Of a stretch of DNA of 27,462 nt, positions 17,752-26,523 are shown one piece after another. The stretch's first letter is position 1, and each line of letters opens with the position of its first letter. The position numbers were made by a program, and so were the translations under genes. Origin of the DNA: an uncultured Collinsella sp. (GTDB lineage Bacteria; Actinomycetota; Coriobacteriia; Coriobacteriales; Coriobacteriaceae); NCBI GenBank assembly GCA_902492185.1, contig CABUKY010000012.1:1-27462 (forward strand). Reading direction: 5' to 3'. The notes under the pieces are model-generated. The model saw only the letters and a program-made list of their open reading frames with translations, had not been told where the DNA came from and made no database searches.

Positions 17752-17814
17752 AAAGGGGTCAGGTTACTTTGCACCAACAAACGAAGCTGGTCACCCGATC
17801 GCATCAACCGGGTG
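17752..17814. repeat. Possible REP-like or palindromic element
   Basis: The motif GGGGTCAGGTTACTTTG (17755-17771) resembles sequences often found beside REP-associated or IS200-like transposase genes. It is followed by a hairpin CACCCG...CGGGTG (17792-17797 with 17809-17814). It lies in the 191-bp convergent gap before the pilin gene end. Only one copy is in the window and no transposase is present, so this is a weak call. Confidence 0.25.
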
Positions 17815-17928
17815 TCCCGCTTTTCTTGGAGGGTTCTCTAGTAACTTTTTCAAAACCAATGATCATCAGGTCGGTAGGCCTGCGCATCACTCGCTACGGA
17901 GGCAGTACGCCACTGAGCAAGGGGGCAA

Positions 17929-19572
17929 TTATTTTTCACGGCGACCTCCTCCTCGCTTGACGACGAGCGCGACAACAATAGCTGCCACTCCGATGGCAGC
18001 CAAAACCGCCACCAGCACCAATGTTCTATCTCCCGTCGAGGGCATAATGCCTCGACTTGCTTCTTTGCTTGGAGTGTTGAGCACCGACAGCTCAATCGAA
18101 CCCGTCCCGGTATCGACGGCATCAACCCGCAGGGGGCTTTCGGCCGACACGGTCACTTTGATCTTCGCGGCTGCCACTTGCTTAACGTCCAGGCCCTCAG
18201 ACGTAACCGTTACCGTTCGTTTGCCCTCAAAGGCGGTGTATCCCTTGGGAGCCTCGACCTCCTCGACAGTGTAGACACCCGCGTCCACACCGCTCAATTC
18301 CACATGGCCATCCGCGCCCGTGGTGACGCACGCGTCGGCATCCGTCGACCACGAGCCGTCAGTCGTTAGAATGCGTCCGCGGTCATCGATGATGCGCAAT
18401 TTTGCGCCCGCGAGCGGTTTATCGTCCGAGCTTGAGCGCTTGGTCAGATTGAGTCCCCAGGTGTAGGCGCACGCGTCATCGCTCGGCGTGCGGGTGAATC
18501 CGGCATCGCCGGACTGGTCGGCAAAGGGAGAGCGCGGGTAGCGCAGGTAGACCTCGTTGGGGTTGCCCTTGGTGGCGCCTCGATTGCAGTTGGCCCCCAA
18601 CGGCGCATTGTAGACAGCAACCACGCGGGCGCCCGCGGCGAAGGCGTCGGCCCCGCCGAGCGCGGCGACCAGGTCGCCGGTGCGCACGGTGAAGGCATTG
18701 CCCTCGACCGAGACCCCGCACTGTGAAGTAATGTCCGTCCACCCTTTAGCCGGCGTCGAGTTGGCGTTACCGCCCTCACATGCGACGGCGTCAAAGCCGC
18801 CGTCCGCGCCCGCCGCCACGTACACGCGCATGCTCGAGGCGACCTTGGAGGGGTCGAGCCCCGCGCTCATGGTGTCGACGAACCGCACCGTATAGGTGTC
18901 GTAGGCCGTGAGCCCCGACGGGACCGTGGCCGAGAGACGCCAGTACAGGTCGTCGGCGACCGTGGCGTCGGCGGCCTTCTGCCATGCGGCGGCGCCGTCC
19001 TCCAGCACGTGCTTGGACACCTTGGGCGTCGCCGCCTTGGGCTTGACGGTGACGGCGCTGCCGCCCACCAGGGCCATGATCGGCGCGGTGCCGGCCTCGC
19101 CCTGGGCGATGGCGTCGTCGTCGGCGACGATAAGCCAGTAGCCACAGGGCAGTTCGGCCGCCGTGCCCGCGTTAAGGGCCACAGAAGGGATGTCGGATTT
19201 GCAAATTGCTCTGGCGAGTTTTGTCGCCAGCGAGGTCGTCATATGCCCATCGGCATTCAGCCACTCGGCAGCCGCTTGCGCCGTCGATGCCGATCTATCA
19301 AGCCCCGCATCATAAAGAACGGGAAGAACAGCCTGACGAACTGCATCGCTCGCCCACGCCAGGTCCGTCGCGACCTTTTGATCGGAGCCGGCTTTATCGG
19401 TAACAGTTGCCGAAAAGAGCTGATATGCATCGTATTGCGTCGCGACGTCGCCGCCAATCGTGATGGCCCCAGCATCGGCAGCACGGGCCGTCTCGGGCGA
19501 CGCTGCAAAAGCGAGGATAGCTGTCATGGCCACCATCATGACGGTCAACAAGCGGCGGTGCAGTTTACTCAC
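17929..19572 (-). CDS. Sortase-anchored backbone-type pilin (SpaA-like, isopeptide-forming)
   Basis: 547 aa surface protein. An N-terminal signal peptide ends ARA-AD. The first pilin domain finishes at the pilin-motif-like VTVKPKAATPKVSKH; the lysine there is the usual polymerisation point. A middle domain is followed by a Cna-B-type domain with KPLAGAKLRIID and the E-box VYTVEEVEAPKGYTAF, and then a sorting signal MPSTGD, a hydrophobic helix and KRGGGRREK. MPSTG departs from LPXTG in its first residue. The start is a GTG at 19572 with GAGGTGG five bases before it; the longer frame begins inside the preceding gene. It overlaps the upstream pilin by 8 bp, so it is translationally coupled. No sortase gene is adjacent. 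Confidence 0.88.
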   Translation of the reverse strand: MSKLHRRLLTVMMVAMTAILAFAASPETARAADAGAITIGGDVATQYDAYQLFSATVTDKAGSDQKVATDLAWASDAVRQAVLPVLYDAGLDRSASTAQAAAEWLNADGHMTTSLATKLARAICKSDIPSVALNAGTAAELPCGYWLIVADDDAIAQGEAGTAPIMALVGGSAVTVKPKAATPKVSKHVLEDGAAAWQKAADATVADDLYWRLSATVPSGLTAYDTYTVRFVDTMSAGLDPSKVASSMRVYVAAGADGGFDAVACEGGNANSTPAKGWTDITSQCGVSVEGNAFTVRTGDLVAALGGADAFAAGARVVAVYNAPLGANCNRGATKGNPNEVYLRYPRSPFADQSGDAGFTRTPSDDACAYTWGLNLTKRSSSDDKPLAGAKLRIIDDRGRILTTDGSWSTDADACVTTGADGHVELSGVDAGVYTVEEVEAPKGYTAFEGKRTVTVTSEGLDVKQVAAAKIKVTVSAESPLRVDAVDTGTGSIELSVLNTPSKEASRGIMPSTGDRTLVLVAVLAAIGVAAIVVALVVKRGGGRREK

Positions 19573-22500
19573 GGCGACCACCTCGATCCCGATCGCGATG
19601 GCGACGAGCATGCATCCATGTCGCGGCAAAGCACAGCATCGAAGCGCCGGCCAAATACGTCATAGGCAAGCCAGCCCCGCCCGCCTCAGGAAGCGTGGTC
19701 GAGTACCTGTTGATAAAAGTCGGCGAGACTGAGGAGCCATTGTCGTACGTAACAGTGGTATCGAGCTTCCCCACGCCATCGGTCACCGTAACTGTGACCT
19801 CGTGCACGGCTGTGTCGTAGGCGATATGGTCCTTGACATTGTTCTCGGCGCCCTCGGGAATGACCTCGGAGATGGTGTACTCATAGATCCCCATCTTGGT
19901 GTAATCCAAGACAAAGTTAATATCACCATCCGCACCGTTCCTGATGGTCTGGAGAACCTCACCGGTGTTCTTGTCCTTGAGCACAAACCCGAACTGGCTT
20001 TCTTGCAAGGTCGAGCCTTCGAGCATCTTGGTGGCAGAAATTATAGCTTGACCGCTATAGGGCGCATCATAGACCGTGATATCAGTGCTAGCCGTCGGGG
20101 TGTCAACGTCGGCGTACTTCGCCTTCAATTGTTCCAACCTAGCAAGGGCATCCTGATAATCGGTTTCGTTGCTGCCCTTGAGTAGAATCCAGACCGGCTT
20201 AGAGACAGCGTTGTATCCGCCAGGCGCCTTGGTCTCCTCAAGGCAATACAACTTGTAGGCTTTCATCTTTTGCGTAGCAGTGCCGAACTTTACCGTGCCC
20301 TTTTCGTCTGTTTCAGCACTCCGAATCCGAGTTTTCGCAGAATTGAGGCCGGAATCCAAGGTCTTGGCCATATCAACCTCGTAGAGCGTGAACTCAGCAC
20401 CGGGCAGTTTTTTTGTGATATCGCTCTCGTCGACCTTGGTAACCGTTACGCCGTAACCGCTACCACCAGCCGAACCGGACACCTTTTTAATAGCCCAGTC
20501 TTTTGAATGGACCGTATCACCGTCGTAGACACCCGTAAGCGACGCTTTGTTGCTCAGAGAAACCGTTTCCCCTTCGTTACCCGCAGGAATGACCTCATAC
20601 TCAACTTTGAGATATTCCTCATCGGGAACGCGGAGCGTCATCTTTGTACACGCCGCGCCGTTTTCATCTTCAATGGTCCTAGCGGAAACGGGGCATTTGT
20701 CAGAGCCAAGCAACTTCCAGCCTGTCCCATCGTATTGGGACACATTGACCGAATCCGTCACCAGCGTGCACTTGGCATCCATGACATCGACGAGCTCAAG
20801 GAAGTCGCTGCCACTCTTAAGGTCAACCGCTGATTCGTTGACCAAGATGGTGTATTTGATACGGTTGCTGCTAGCAACCTGATCTCCGGTCTTTTGCAGT
20901 ACGTTGTTCTTAATGGTGACGGTTCCACTACCGGAGTCGAACTTCTTGTTCCCCGACTCGGCACTGGCTGAGTTGGTGAACTTCACCTCGTTCTTAGAGG
21001 TATCGAGGTCACCGCGCTTGACCGCCGTCTGATACGTAAGTTTGGCATAACCAGCATAGTTGCCGAGCGCCGTCGTCGGGATGGAGAAGGTAACGGTGCC
21101 TTTGTCATCACTGACGTTCGTAAGGGGTAGGCTGTCGGCGACGGTCTTCTTTCGCTGGGCGGTACCGTTATACGCTTTCTGGTCATACGGATTCTGGATC
21201 AGCGAGTATTTAGCAGACCCCGGCACATAGCTCATACCGCTCGGTAGTGTGTCCACAACGTTCAGCGGTTGGTTATCAAGCTTGCCGGCGCCGTAACACT
21301 CTCCGCTTGGCGTCTTGCCTCTGTTGGCATAAACCGTCCAGTCAACGATCCATGCGCCCTTCTCCTTAGATCCGTCGATTTTGCTCCAGTCGAAATCCCC
21401 CTTCCAAGAAACTGCAGTCTTCGCCGAAGGCTTCTCGACATCAGGAGTCGAGTTCGCATCGACATAGTAATAAATATAGTCCGTGAAATATTTAGTACCA
21501 CTTACTTCCACTGATGCAAAATTGGAGTACCAGCCAGGAAGCGCATCGGATTTTGTCTTATAAGTAATTACCGCATCCGGGTTATCTTTGAGCGCGTTCT
21601 TCACCTCGTCGCTTATCCGAATGAACAGGTTGAAGTTTTTCTTGGTTCCAAACGACGTTGAATCACTGCCACCTTCGAACCACCAATCGACGCCCTTCTC
21701 CAAAGGGACATCGCCGATTTTAATAGAATAGCTGTCGACGTCTGGGCCGATATTTTGGTTCCAAGCCGTCTGAAACGTATCGTAAACCTTGACCGTTGAT
21801 GGATTCATTGCATTAACAATGGAACCCAGCGCTATCCGAAGCTCCCAGGTTGCCTGACCTGTTGTCGCCGCATCGGAGTCTTTCACAAGTCTCTTTTTAA
21901 TCTGCGTCCCCACCAACTTCGGCGTAAACGTGCCGCTGTCCGCGCCGGAAACGGAATTGTCGCGCTGGATACTCGCACTGTTGCTCACCGTGTCATATGA
22001 GTCTTGTTCTTTCATTTGGGTGTGATAAACAATGCGATAGGGCTGGTACTTATCCGCGTCAGATAGACCTGAGAACGTATAGCTAAACGTTTTACCAGTG
22101 GGGCTATCGAGATTGCCGCGGGCGATCTCGTCTTCCCCGTAGAGTCCCCTATAAACGATGTAATTACCCGTATACGTCTGCTTGTCGTCCAGTATGTCGG
22201 TGAATGTATAGCCATTCATGTCGGCCTTGATATCGCCGTTATTGAGCGTGACCGTCCAGGTGATATCGGACGGCGTTCCGGTGCCATCGCTCTTGTTGAT
22301 CATGTCATAGCGGAAATCATTTGCTGAACCTGGCTTTTCCAATCCGTCGCTGCGGCCTCCGCCCCATGTCCAGCTGACATTGTTTTTTGAATCGTCGAGT
22401 TGGTTGATCCAAGCTTTGTTGTCCACGGATACATTCTGGTTCATCACCGAATCATAGGTAATCGTATAAGTCCCTTTGGACAAATCCCCCAAATTCAGAT

Positions 22501-23275
22501 TCGCAATCTGTTTATTTATGGTTGGTTGTGGATTGAGCTCCCGATCGTTCAGCTTAAATGACCCAGGCACGAACGAGAAGTTATTGCCAAGCTCATCCGT
22601 GAGGCAGACATTGTGAACATAGGAGGCAACCTCGAGTTTGAGAGTCCAAGTTACTTTAACCTCGCCGCCGGATTGAGAGAACTTTCCTTCCTTCGCTCCC
22701 GTCACATCGCCGTCTATGGTCGCAATGTCGATTTCGGCTGTACCGGGAAACTTAACTTTTGTTGTATCGCCGGAGCCAACGTTCTCATTTGCCAGCTTGA
22801 ATGAAAAATCAGCACCAACATGAACGTCGGATGGGTGTGTCTTAATCCATGACTCATTAAAAGTAAAAATTAGCTTATTTTTCTCACATCCCCAGCTACC
22901 GGCCTCTTGATCGGAATCATCCATAAGGCGGCCGCCGGTATTGTCAAATGCTTTAATGCTGTCCGGGAGAGAGTACTCCGCAACGTTTCGCTCCGCACTC
23001 GGACCATGATTTGCCTCGAACTTCGCACTAAACGAACCGTAGAGCGTGTCGGTCGAAAGCACGTCAGTATCACTCAAAGGCACTTTACGGTTCTCGACAA
23101 TGGTATACAGCCCAACCGTAACGTCCGCCGTATTCTCATCAATCACAATCGGCGTTGGTGTGCTCACATCCTCGGCGCGCACTGGGGCTGCACCGTGAAA
23201 AACTGCGGCGGTGAGGCTAATTAAAATAAAGACCAGGGCCGCCATACCTAGCGACCGTGAGCGGTGTGCGTCCAT
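19565..23275 (-). CDS. Large ancillary/tip pilin with SpaA and FctA-type isopeptide domains
   Basis: 1236 aa surface protein. Signal peptide 1-34 (cut after VRA). Residues 35-940 are repeated immunoglobulin-like adhesin modules with recurring boundary phrases such as VDTLPSGMSYVPGS and FTDILDDKQTYTG. A SpaA/Cna-B domain at ~941-1072 has VTKVDES, LPGAEFTLYEV and the E-box LYCLEETKAPGGY. The domain at ~1073-1192 fits the streptococcal pilin isopeptide (FctA-like) pattern with FGFVLKDKNTGEVL, TYTKMGIYEYTISEV-like residues and AYDTAVHEVTVTV. The sorting signal LPEAG (1195-1199), a helix and an Arg-rich tail follow. The ATG has AAAGGA five bases upstream. Most of the gene is clearly AT-richer than its neighbours, suggesting acquisition. 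It likely sits at the pilus tip and binds a host or mucus ligand (inference). Confidence 0.9.
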   Translation of the reverse strand: MDAHRSRSLGMAALVFILISLTAAVFHGAAPVRAEDVSTPTPIVIDENTADVTVGLYTIVENRKVPLSDTDVLSTDTLYGSFSAKFEANHGPSAERNVAEYSLPDSIKAFDNTGGRLMDDSDQEAGSWGCEKNKLIFTFNESWIKTHPSDVHVGADFSFKLANENVGSGDTTKVKFPGTAEIDIATIDGDVTGAKEGKFSQSGGEVKVTWTLKLEVASYVHNVCLTDELGNNFSFVPGSFKLNDRELNPQPTINKQIANLNLGDLSKGTYTITYDSVMNQNVSVDNKAWINQLDDSKNNVSWTWGGGRSDGLEKPGSANDFRYDMINKSDGTGTPSDITWTVTLNNGDIKADMNGYTFTDILDDKQTYTGNYIVYRGLYGEDEIARGNLDSPTGKTFSYTFSGLSDADKYQPYRIVYHTQMKEQDSYDTVSNSASIQRDNSVSGADSGTFTPKLVGTQIKKRLVKDSDAATTGQATWELRIALGSIVNAMNPSTVKVYDTFQTAWNQNIGPDVDSYSIKIGDVPLEKGVDWWFEGGSDSTSFGTKKNFNLFIRISDEVKNALKDNPDAVITYKTKSDALPGWYSNFASVEVSGTKYFTDYIYYYVDANSTPDVEKPSAKTAVSWKGDFDWSKIDGSKEKGAWIVDWTVYANRGKTPSGECYGAGKLDNQPLNVVDTLPSGMSYVPGSAKYSLIQNPYDQKAYNGTAQRKKTVADSLPLTNVSDDKGTVTFSIPTTALGNYAGYAKLTYQTAVKRGDLDTSKNEVKFTNSASAESGNKKFDSGSGTVTIKNNVLQKTGDQVASSNRIKYTILVNESAVDLKSGSDFLELVDVMDAKCTLVTDSVNVSQYDGTGWKLLGSDKCPVSARTIEDENGAACTKMTLRVPDEEYLKVEYEVIPAGNEGETVSLSNKASLTGVYDGDTVHSKDWAIKKVSGSAGGSGYGVTVTKVDESDITKKLPGAEFTLYEVDMAKTLDSGLNSAKTRIRSAETDEKGTVKFGTATQKMKAYKLYCLEETKAPGGYNAVSKPVWILLKGSNETDYQDALARLEQLKAKYADVDTPTASTDITVYDAPYSGQAIISATKMLEGSTLQESQFGFVLKDKNTGEVLQTIRNGADGDINFVLDYTKMGIYEYTISEVIPEGAENNVKDHIAYDTAVHEVTVTVTDGVGKLDTTVTYDNGSSVSPTFINRYSTTLPEAGGAGLPMTYLAGASMLCFAATWMHARRHRDRDRGGRRE

Positions 23276-23400
23276 AGTTGTCCTTTATTCCCTACAACAC
23301 AGTGTGGAATACGGCGAATCGTCGGATCGAACACAAGCCCCAACATCTACGAGAACCTACCTAGCGCATTGCAAGAACCCATTGGGGGCAACTTCTAAGA

Positions 23401-23456
23401 CGGTTCGTCTATGCCACATGTATAAAATACAATATAGATACCAGTCATGTGAACCG
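23401..23456. repeat. Nested inverted repeat upstream of the pilin genes
   Basis: Left arm CGGTTC-(8 nt)-CACATG (23401-23420) and right arm CATGTGAACCG (23446-23456) pair with one bulge. They enclose a very AT-rich centre (TATAAAATACAATATAGATA). It lies 126-181 bp before the pilin start. A second small palindrome, GGTATT...AATACC, is at 23467-23485. Operator or promoter function is inferred. Confidence 0.4.
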
Positions 23457-23633
23457 CAGGTAAAGAGGTATTTTAATTTAATACCAGTTGATATTTACCT
23501 GTTAACGGTTTTGTATCAAAGCGGTTATATCCTGTGGAATTATGTATATGTTTAAACAACTTAACTTTGATCGGCAAGCCGACGGGGGGGGTAACCGCCC
23601 CCGCTGTGGTGCAGACGAACCTGTCCCCCTTGC
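23457..23633. promoter_or_regulatory. AT-rich pilin upstream region with a G8 tract
   Basis: This is the remainder of the 358-bp non-coding gap between the pilin start and the typA terminator. It is far more AT-rich than the genome around it from 23457 to 23575. A run of eight G (23584-23591) followed by CGCCCCCG can form a G-C hairpin. On the pilin strand several -10/-35-like pairs exist (for example TTGATA and TAAATA 16 bp apart), none decisive. No coding sequence is seen. Confidence 0.4.
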
Positions 23634-23670
23634 ACAAAAAGGGCGCCGACCATCGCGGTCGACGCCCTTT
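23634..23670 (-). terminator. Rho-independent terminator of typA
   Basis: On the minus strand AAAGGGCGUCGACC-GCGAU-GGUCGGCGCCCUUU, a 14-bp stem with one G-U pair, runs into UUUUU. The G-U would be a C-A mismatch on the other strand, confirming direction. It lies 27 bp after the typA stop and separates it from the pilin genes. Confidence 0.93.
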
Positions 23671-23697
23671 CTCGTTAGACGCTATAAAGCCCAGCGC

Positions 23698-25536
23698 TTA
23701 TTTGTTGACCTGGCCGGCGCGAACGGCAGCCTTCTTGCGGTCGGTGGCGTTGAGCAGACGCTTGCGCAGGCGGATGTTCTTGGGAGTAATCTCGACCAGC
23801 TCGTCGTCGGCGATGTACTCCAGCGCTTCCTCCAGCGAGAAGGTGCGGGGCGGCACCAGCTGAACGGAGATATCGGAGGTCGAGGAACGCTGGTTGCCTA
23901 GGTTCTTGGTGCGAGCGATGTTGACGACCATGTCGCCGGCCTTGCTGCGCTCGCCCACGATCATGCCCTCATAGCACTCGGTACCCGGCTCAACAAACAG
24001 CTGGCCGCGCTCCTGCAGCGTACCCAGAGCATAGGCAACGGCCTTCTCGGTGGTCATGGAGATCATGGCGCCGTTCTGACGGTTACCGATCTCACCAGCG
24101 TAAGGACCATACTCCAGGAAGGTGTGGTAGAACACGCCCTCGCCGTGAGTGACGTTCATGATGCGGTTCTTAAGGCCCATGATGCCGCGCGTCGGGATCT
24201 TAAACTCGAGGTGCGTCACGATGCCCGAGGTGTCCATGCTCGTCATGATGCCGCCGGAGGTACCGAAGACCTCAACGACCTTGCCCGAGTACTCGTCCGG
24301 GCACTCGACGACGGCCTGCTCGACAGGCTCCATCTTGTTGCCGTTCTCGTCCTTCTTAAACAGAACGCGGGGACGGCCGACCTGGAACTCAAAGCCCTCG
24401 CGGCGCATGGACTCCATCAGGACGGACAGGTGCAGGATGCCGCGGCCCGAGACCTCGACGCCGCTCTTGTCCTCGAGCTCCTCGATCTTCATGGTCACGT
24501 TGTTCTCGGCCTCGTTGAACAGGCGCTCCTTGAGCTGACGGGCGCCCACGATGTCGCCATCGCGGCCGACGAGCGGGGAGGTCGAAGCCTCAAAGACGAT
24601 GGACAGGGTCGGCGGGTCGATCTCGATGGGCTCGAGCTCGACGGGGTTCTCGGGATCGGTGTAGACATCGCCGATATCGGTGCGGTCGATGCCCACGACA
24701 GCGGCGATGTCGCCGGCGCCGACTTCCTGGCACTCGGTGCGGCCCAGGTAGTCGAAGGTAAAGAGCTGCTTGACGGTGGCGGTAGCGCTGGAGCCGTCGT
24801 TCTTGACAACCAGGATCTGGTCGCCCTGGTGGATGGTGCCGGAGTACACGCGGCCGATGCCGATACGACCAACGAAGTTGGAGTGGTCGATGGTCACGCA
24901 CTGCATGGCCAGCGGGGCGTTCTCGTCAACCTCGGGCGCGGGCATGTCGTCGATGATCATATCGAGCAGCGGATACATGTCCATGTTGCCGTCGTTGGGA
25001 TCAAGGCGGGCAAAGCCATTCATAGCGCTGGCGTAGACCACGTGCTCCATGGCGAACTCAAGCTGGTCGTCGGTGGCGCCCAGGTCGGCCATAAGGTCCA
25101 GGCAGTCGTTGTAGGCCTTCTCGGGGTTAGCACCCGGACGGTCAATCTTGTTGATGACGATCATGATCTTGAGGCCGGTGTCGATAGCGTGACGCAGCAC
25201 GAAGCGGGTCTGGGGCATGGGGCCCTCAAAGGCGTCGACCAGCAGCAGGGCGCCGTCGGCCATACGCAGCACGCGCTCGACCTCGCCGCCAAAGTCGGCG
25301 TGGCCCGGAGTGTCGATGACGTTGATCTTAACGTCCTTGTACTCGATAGAGATGTTCTTGGCGAGAATCGTAATGCCGCGCTCGCGCTCCTGGTCGTTAG
25401 AATCCAGGACGCGGTCCTCGACCTGCTGGTTGGCACGGAAGGCGTCCGTGGCACGCAGGAGCTTGTCGACCATCGTCGTCTTGCCGTGGTCGACGTGAGC
25501 GATGATGGCGATGTTCCTCAGATTGTCTACGCGCAT
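23698..25536 (-). CDS. typA: Ribosome-associated translational GTPase TypA/BipA
   Basis: Elongation-factor-like GTPase that binds the 70S ribosome and supports 50S assembly and stress adaptation. 612 aa, full length. G motifs: G1 AHVDHGKTT, G2 RGITI, G3 DTPGHADFGGEVER, G4 NKIDRPGA, G5-like YASAMNG. Later domains show SGRGILHLSVLMESMRREGFE, FEFQVGRPRVLFK and the C-terminal IPTRGIMGLKNRIMN typical of BipA. The ATG at 25536 has AGGGGA six bases before it. A 117-bp gap to the upstream gene may carry its promoter; none was convincing. Confidence 0.97.
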   Translation of the reverse strand: MRVDNLRNIAIIAHVDHGKTTMVDKLLRATDAFRANQQVEDRVLDSNDQERERGITILAKNISIEYKDVKINVIDTPGHADFGGEVERVLRMADGALLLVDAFEGPMPQTRFVLRHAIDTGLKIMIVINKIDRPGANPEKAYNDCLDLMADLGATDDQLEFAMEHVVYASAMNGFARLDPNDGNMDMYPLLDMIIDDMPAPEVDENAPLAMQCVTIDHSNFVGRIGIGRVYSGTIHQGDQILVVKNDGSSATATVKQLFTFDYLGRTECQEVGAGDIAAVVGIDRTDIGDVYTDPENPVELEPIEIDPPTLSIVFEASTSPLVGRDGDIVGARQLKERLFNEAENNVTMKIEELEDKSGVEVSGRGILHLSVLMESMRREGFEFQVGRPRVLFKKDENGNKMEPVEQAVVECPDEYSGKVVEVFGTSGGIMTSMDTSGIVTHLEFKIPTRGIMGLKNRIMNVTHGEGVFYHTFLEYGPYAGEIGNRQNGAMISMTTEKAVAYALGTLQERGQLFVEPGTECYEGMIVGERSKAGDMVVNIARTKNLGNQRSSTSDISVQLVPPRTFSLEEALEYIADDELVEITPKNIRLRKRLLNATDRKKAAVRAGQVNK

Positions 25537-25653
25537 GTAGTTCCCCTATCTTCTATCTATATACAACCGGCACGCGTATGCGACCCGCCCAGCAACACAA
25601 CGCTCAGCGGGAATATTGAGCCTTTTACCGAAAACTCGTTTATTTTAGCGATT

Positions 25654-26103
25654 TTAGATGAGAGGGGTTTCCTCACCTGCAGGTTCAGGGTCGCTCCACA
25701 TAAAACCATCGCCGGCGCCCACACCCTCGTACAGTACGTATGCCGAAAAGCCGCTCTCGAGCGTGGTTTCGAAGAAGCTCACGAGCAGGGCGTCATGGTA
25801 GCCGCCATCGATCTCGACACAACCGGTGTAGCCGATGGCGTAACGGGCGATGCGGCCCAGGCCCTCGTCCTTAAGGCCCATCTTGTGCTCGGAGATAAAG
25901 TTGGTGGCCGCCTCCAGGCACGCCTCTTCGCCGTCCTCGTCGAGCGCCGCCAGATATCGGTTGGAAGCAGCGTCCTCGATTGCCACGACCACGCCCGGGT
26001 TCTCGCCCGCGGCCAGGTCGTCCAAGAAGGCGCCGATCAGATCGCACACCATGGCGTCGAGCTCGGCGGAGACGTTACCGGCGTCCTGCATATCCTGTGC
26101 CAT
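25654..26103 (-). CDS. Small acidic protein of unknown function
   Basis: 149 aa, no membrane segment and no signal peptide. It is acidic throughout (AGENPGVVVAIEDAAS, LDEDGEEACLEAATNF) with mixed helix and strand character. The middle motif ARYAIGYTGCVEIDGGYHDALLVSFFET reads like a compact alpha/beta domain but is not recognised. The ATG at 26103 has GAAGG eight bases upstream. It lies 30 bp after the next gene on the same strand, so it is probably the end of the bifunctional-nuclease transcript. Confidence 0.82.
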   Translation of the reverse strand: MAQDMQDAGNVSAELDAMVCDLIGAFLDDLAAGENPGVVVAIEDAASNRYLAALDEDGEEACLEAATNFISEHKMGLKDEGLGRIARYAIGYTGCVEIDGGYHDALLVSFFETTLESGFSAYVLYEGVGAGDGFMWSDPEPAGEETPLI

Positions 26104-26133
26104 CTTTAGACCTTCCCATCGAGTCCGGCGTCG

Positions 26134-26523
26134 TTACAGTTCCTGTGCCTCGGCGGCGATCTTAGCGGCAGCGTCGCGGGGGCGCATCATATCCATCGCG
26201 CGCTTGTCGAGCACCTTGATCTGACTAGTCAGCATTACCGCGTCGACCACACCCCAGATCACCAGGCCCGTAGAGATCGAAAACCCAAGCGCACCAACTG
26301 TACCACGAAGGCGCGAGCAGATTGCCGCGACAAGGACGGAGATGACAACCATCTTGATAAACGAGCCGCGGCGTTCACGAAGCGTGCGGGCCTGCGTCAC
26401 ATAGGCAATGCGAGCCGCCTCGGATGCCTCCGAGCGCATCTGGGCTTCACGCGCGATAGCCGCCGCCTCGGCAGACATGCCGCCGGCCATCAGCGAACGC
26501 TCCGCAACCTGGCCGCCCCGCAT
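26134..26523 (-). CDS. Small membrane protein of unknown function
   Basis: 129 aa. The N-terminal ~50 residues form a charged, alanine-rich probable helix (SAEAAAIAREAQMRSEASEA). Two hydrophobic segments follow at about 56-68 (FIKMVVISVLVAAIC) and 76-98 (VGALGFSISTGLVIWGVVDAVML), then a basic/alanine-rich tail. The ATG at 26523 directly adjoins the upstream stop (TAAATG), which favours coupled translation, although the ribosome binding site is weak. An alternative start at 26490 has GGAG nine bases before it. No known family was recognised. Confidence 0.72.
   Translation of the reverse strand: MRGGQVAERSLMAGGMSAEAAAIAREAQMRSEASEAARIAYVTQARTLRERRGSFIKMVVISVLVAAICSRLRGTVGALGFSISTGLVIWGVVDAVMLTSQIKVLDKRAMDMMRPRDAAAKIAAEAQEL

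Noticed and set aside
17929..23275. Pilin unit as part of a prophage or integrative element
   Set aside because: No integrase, transposase, attachment repeats or phage genes border it.
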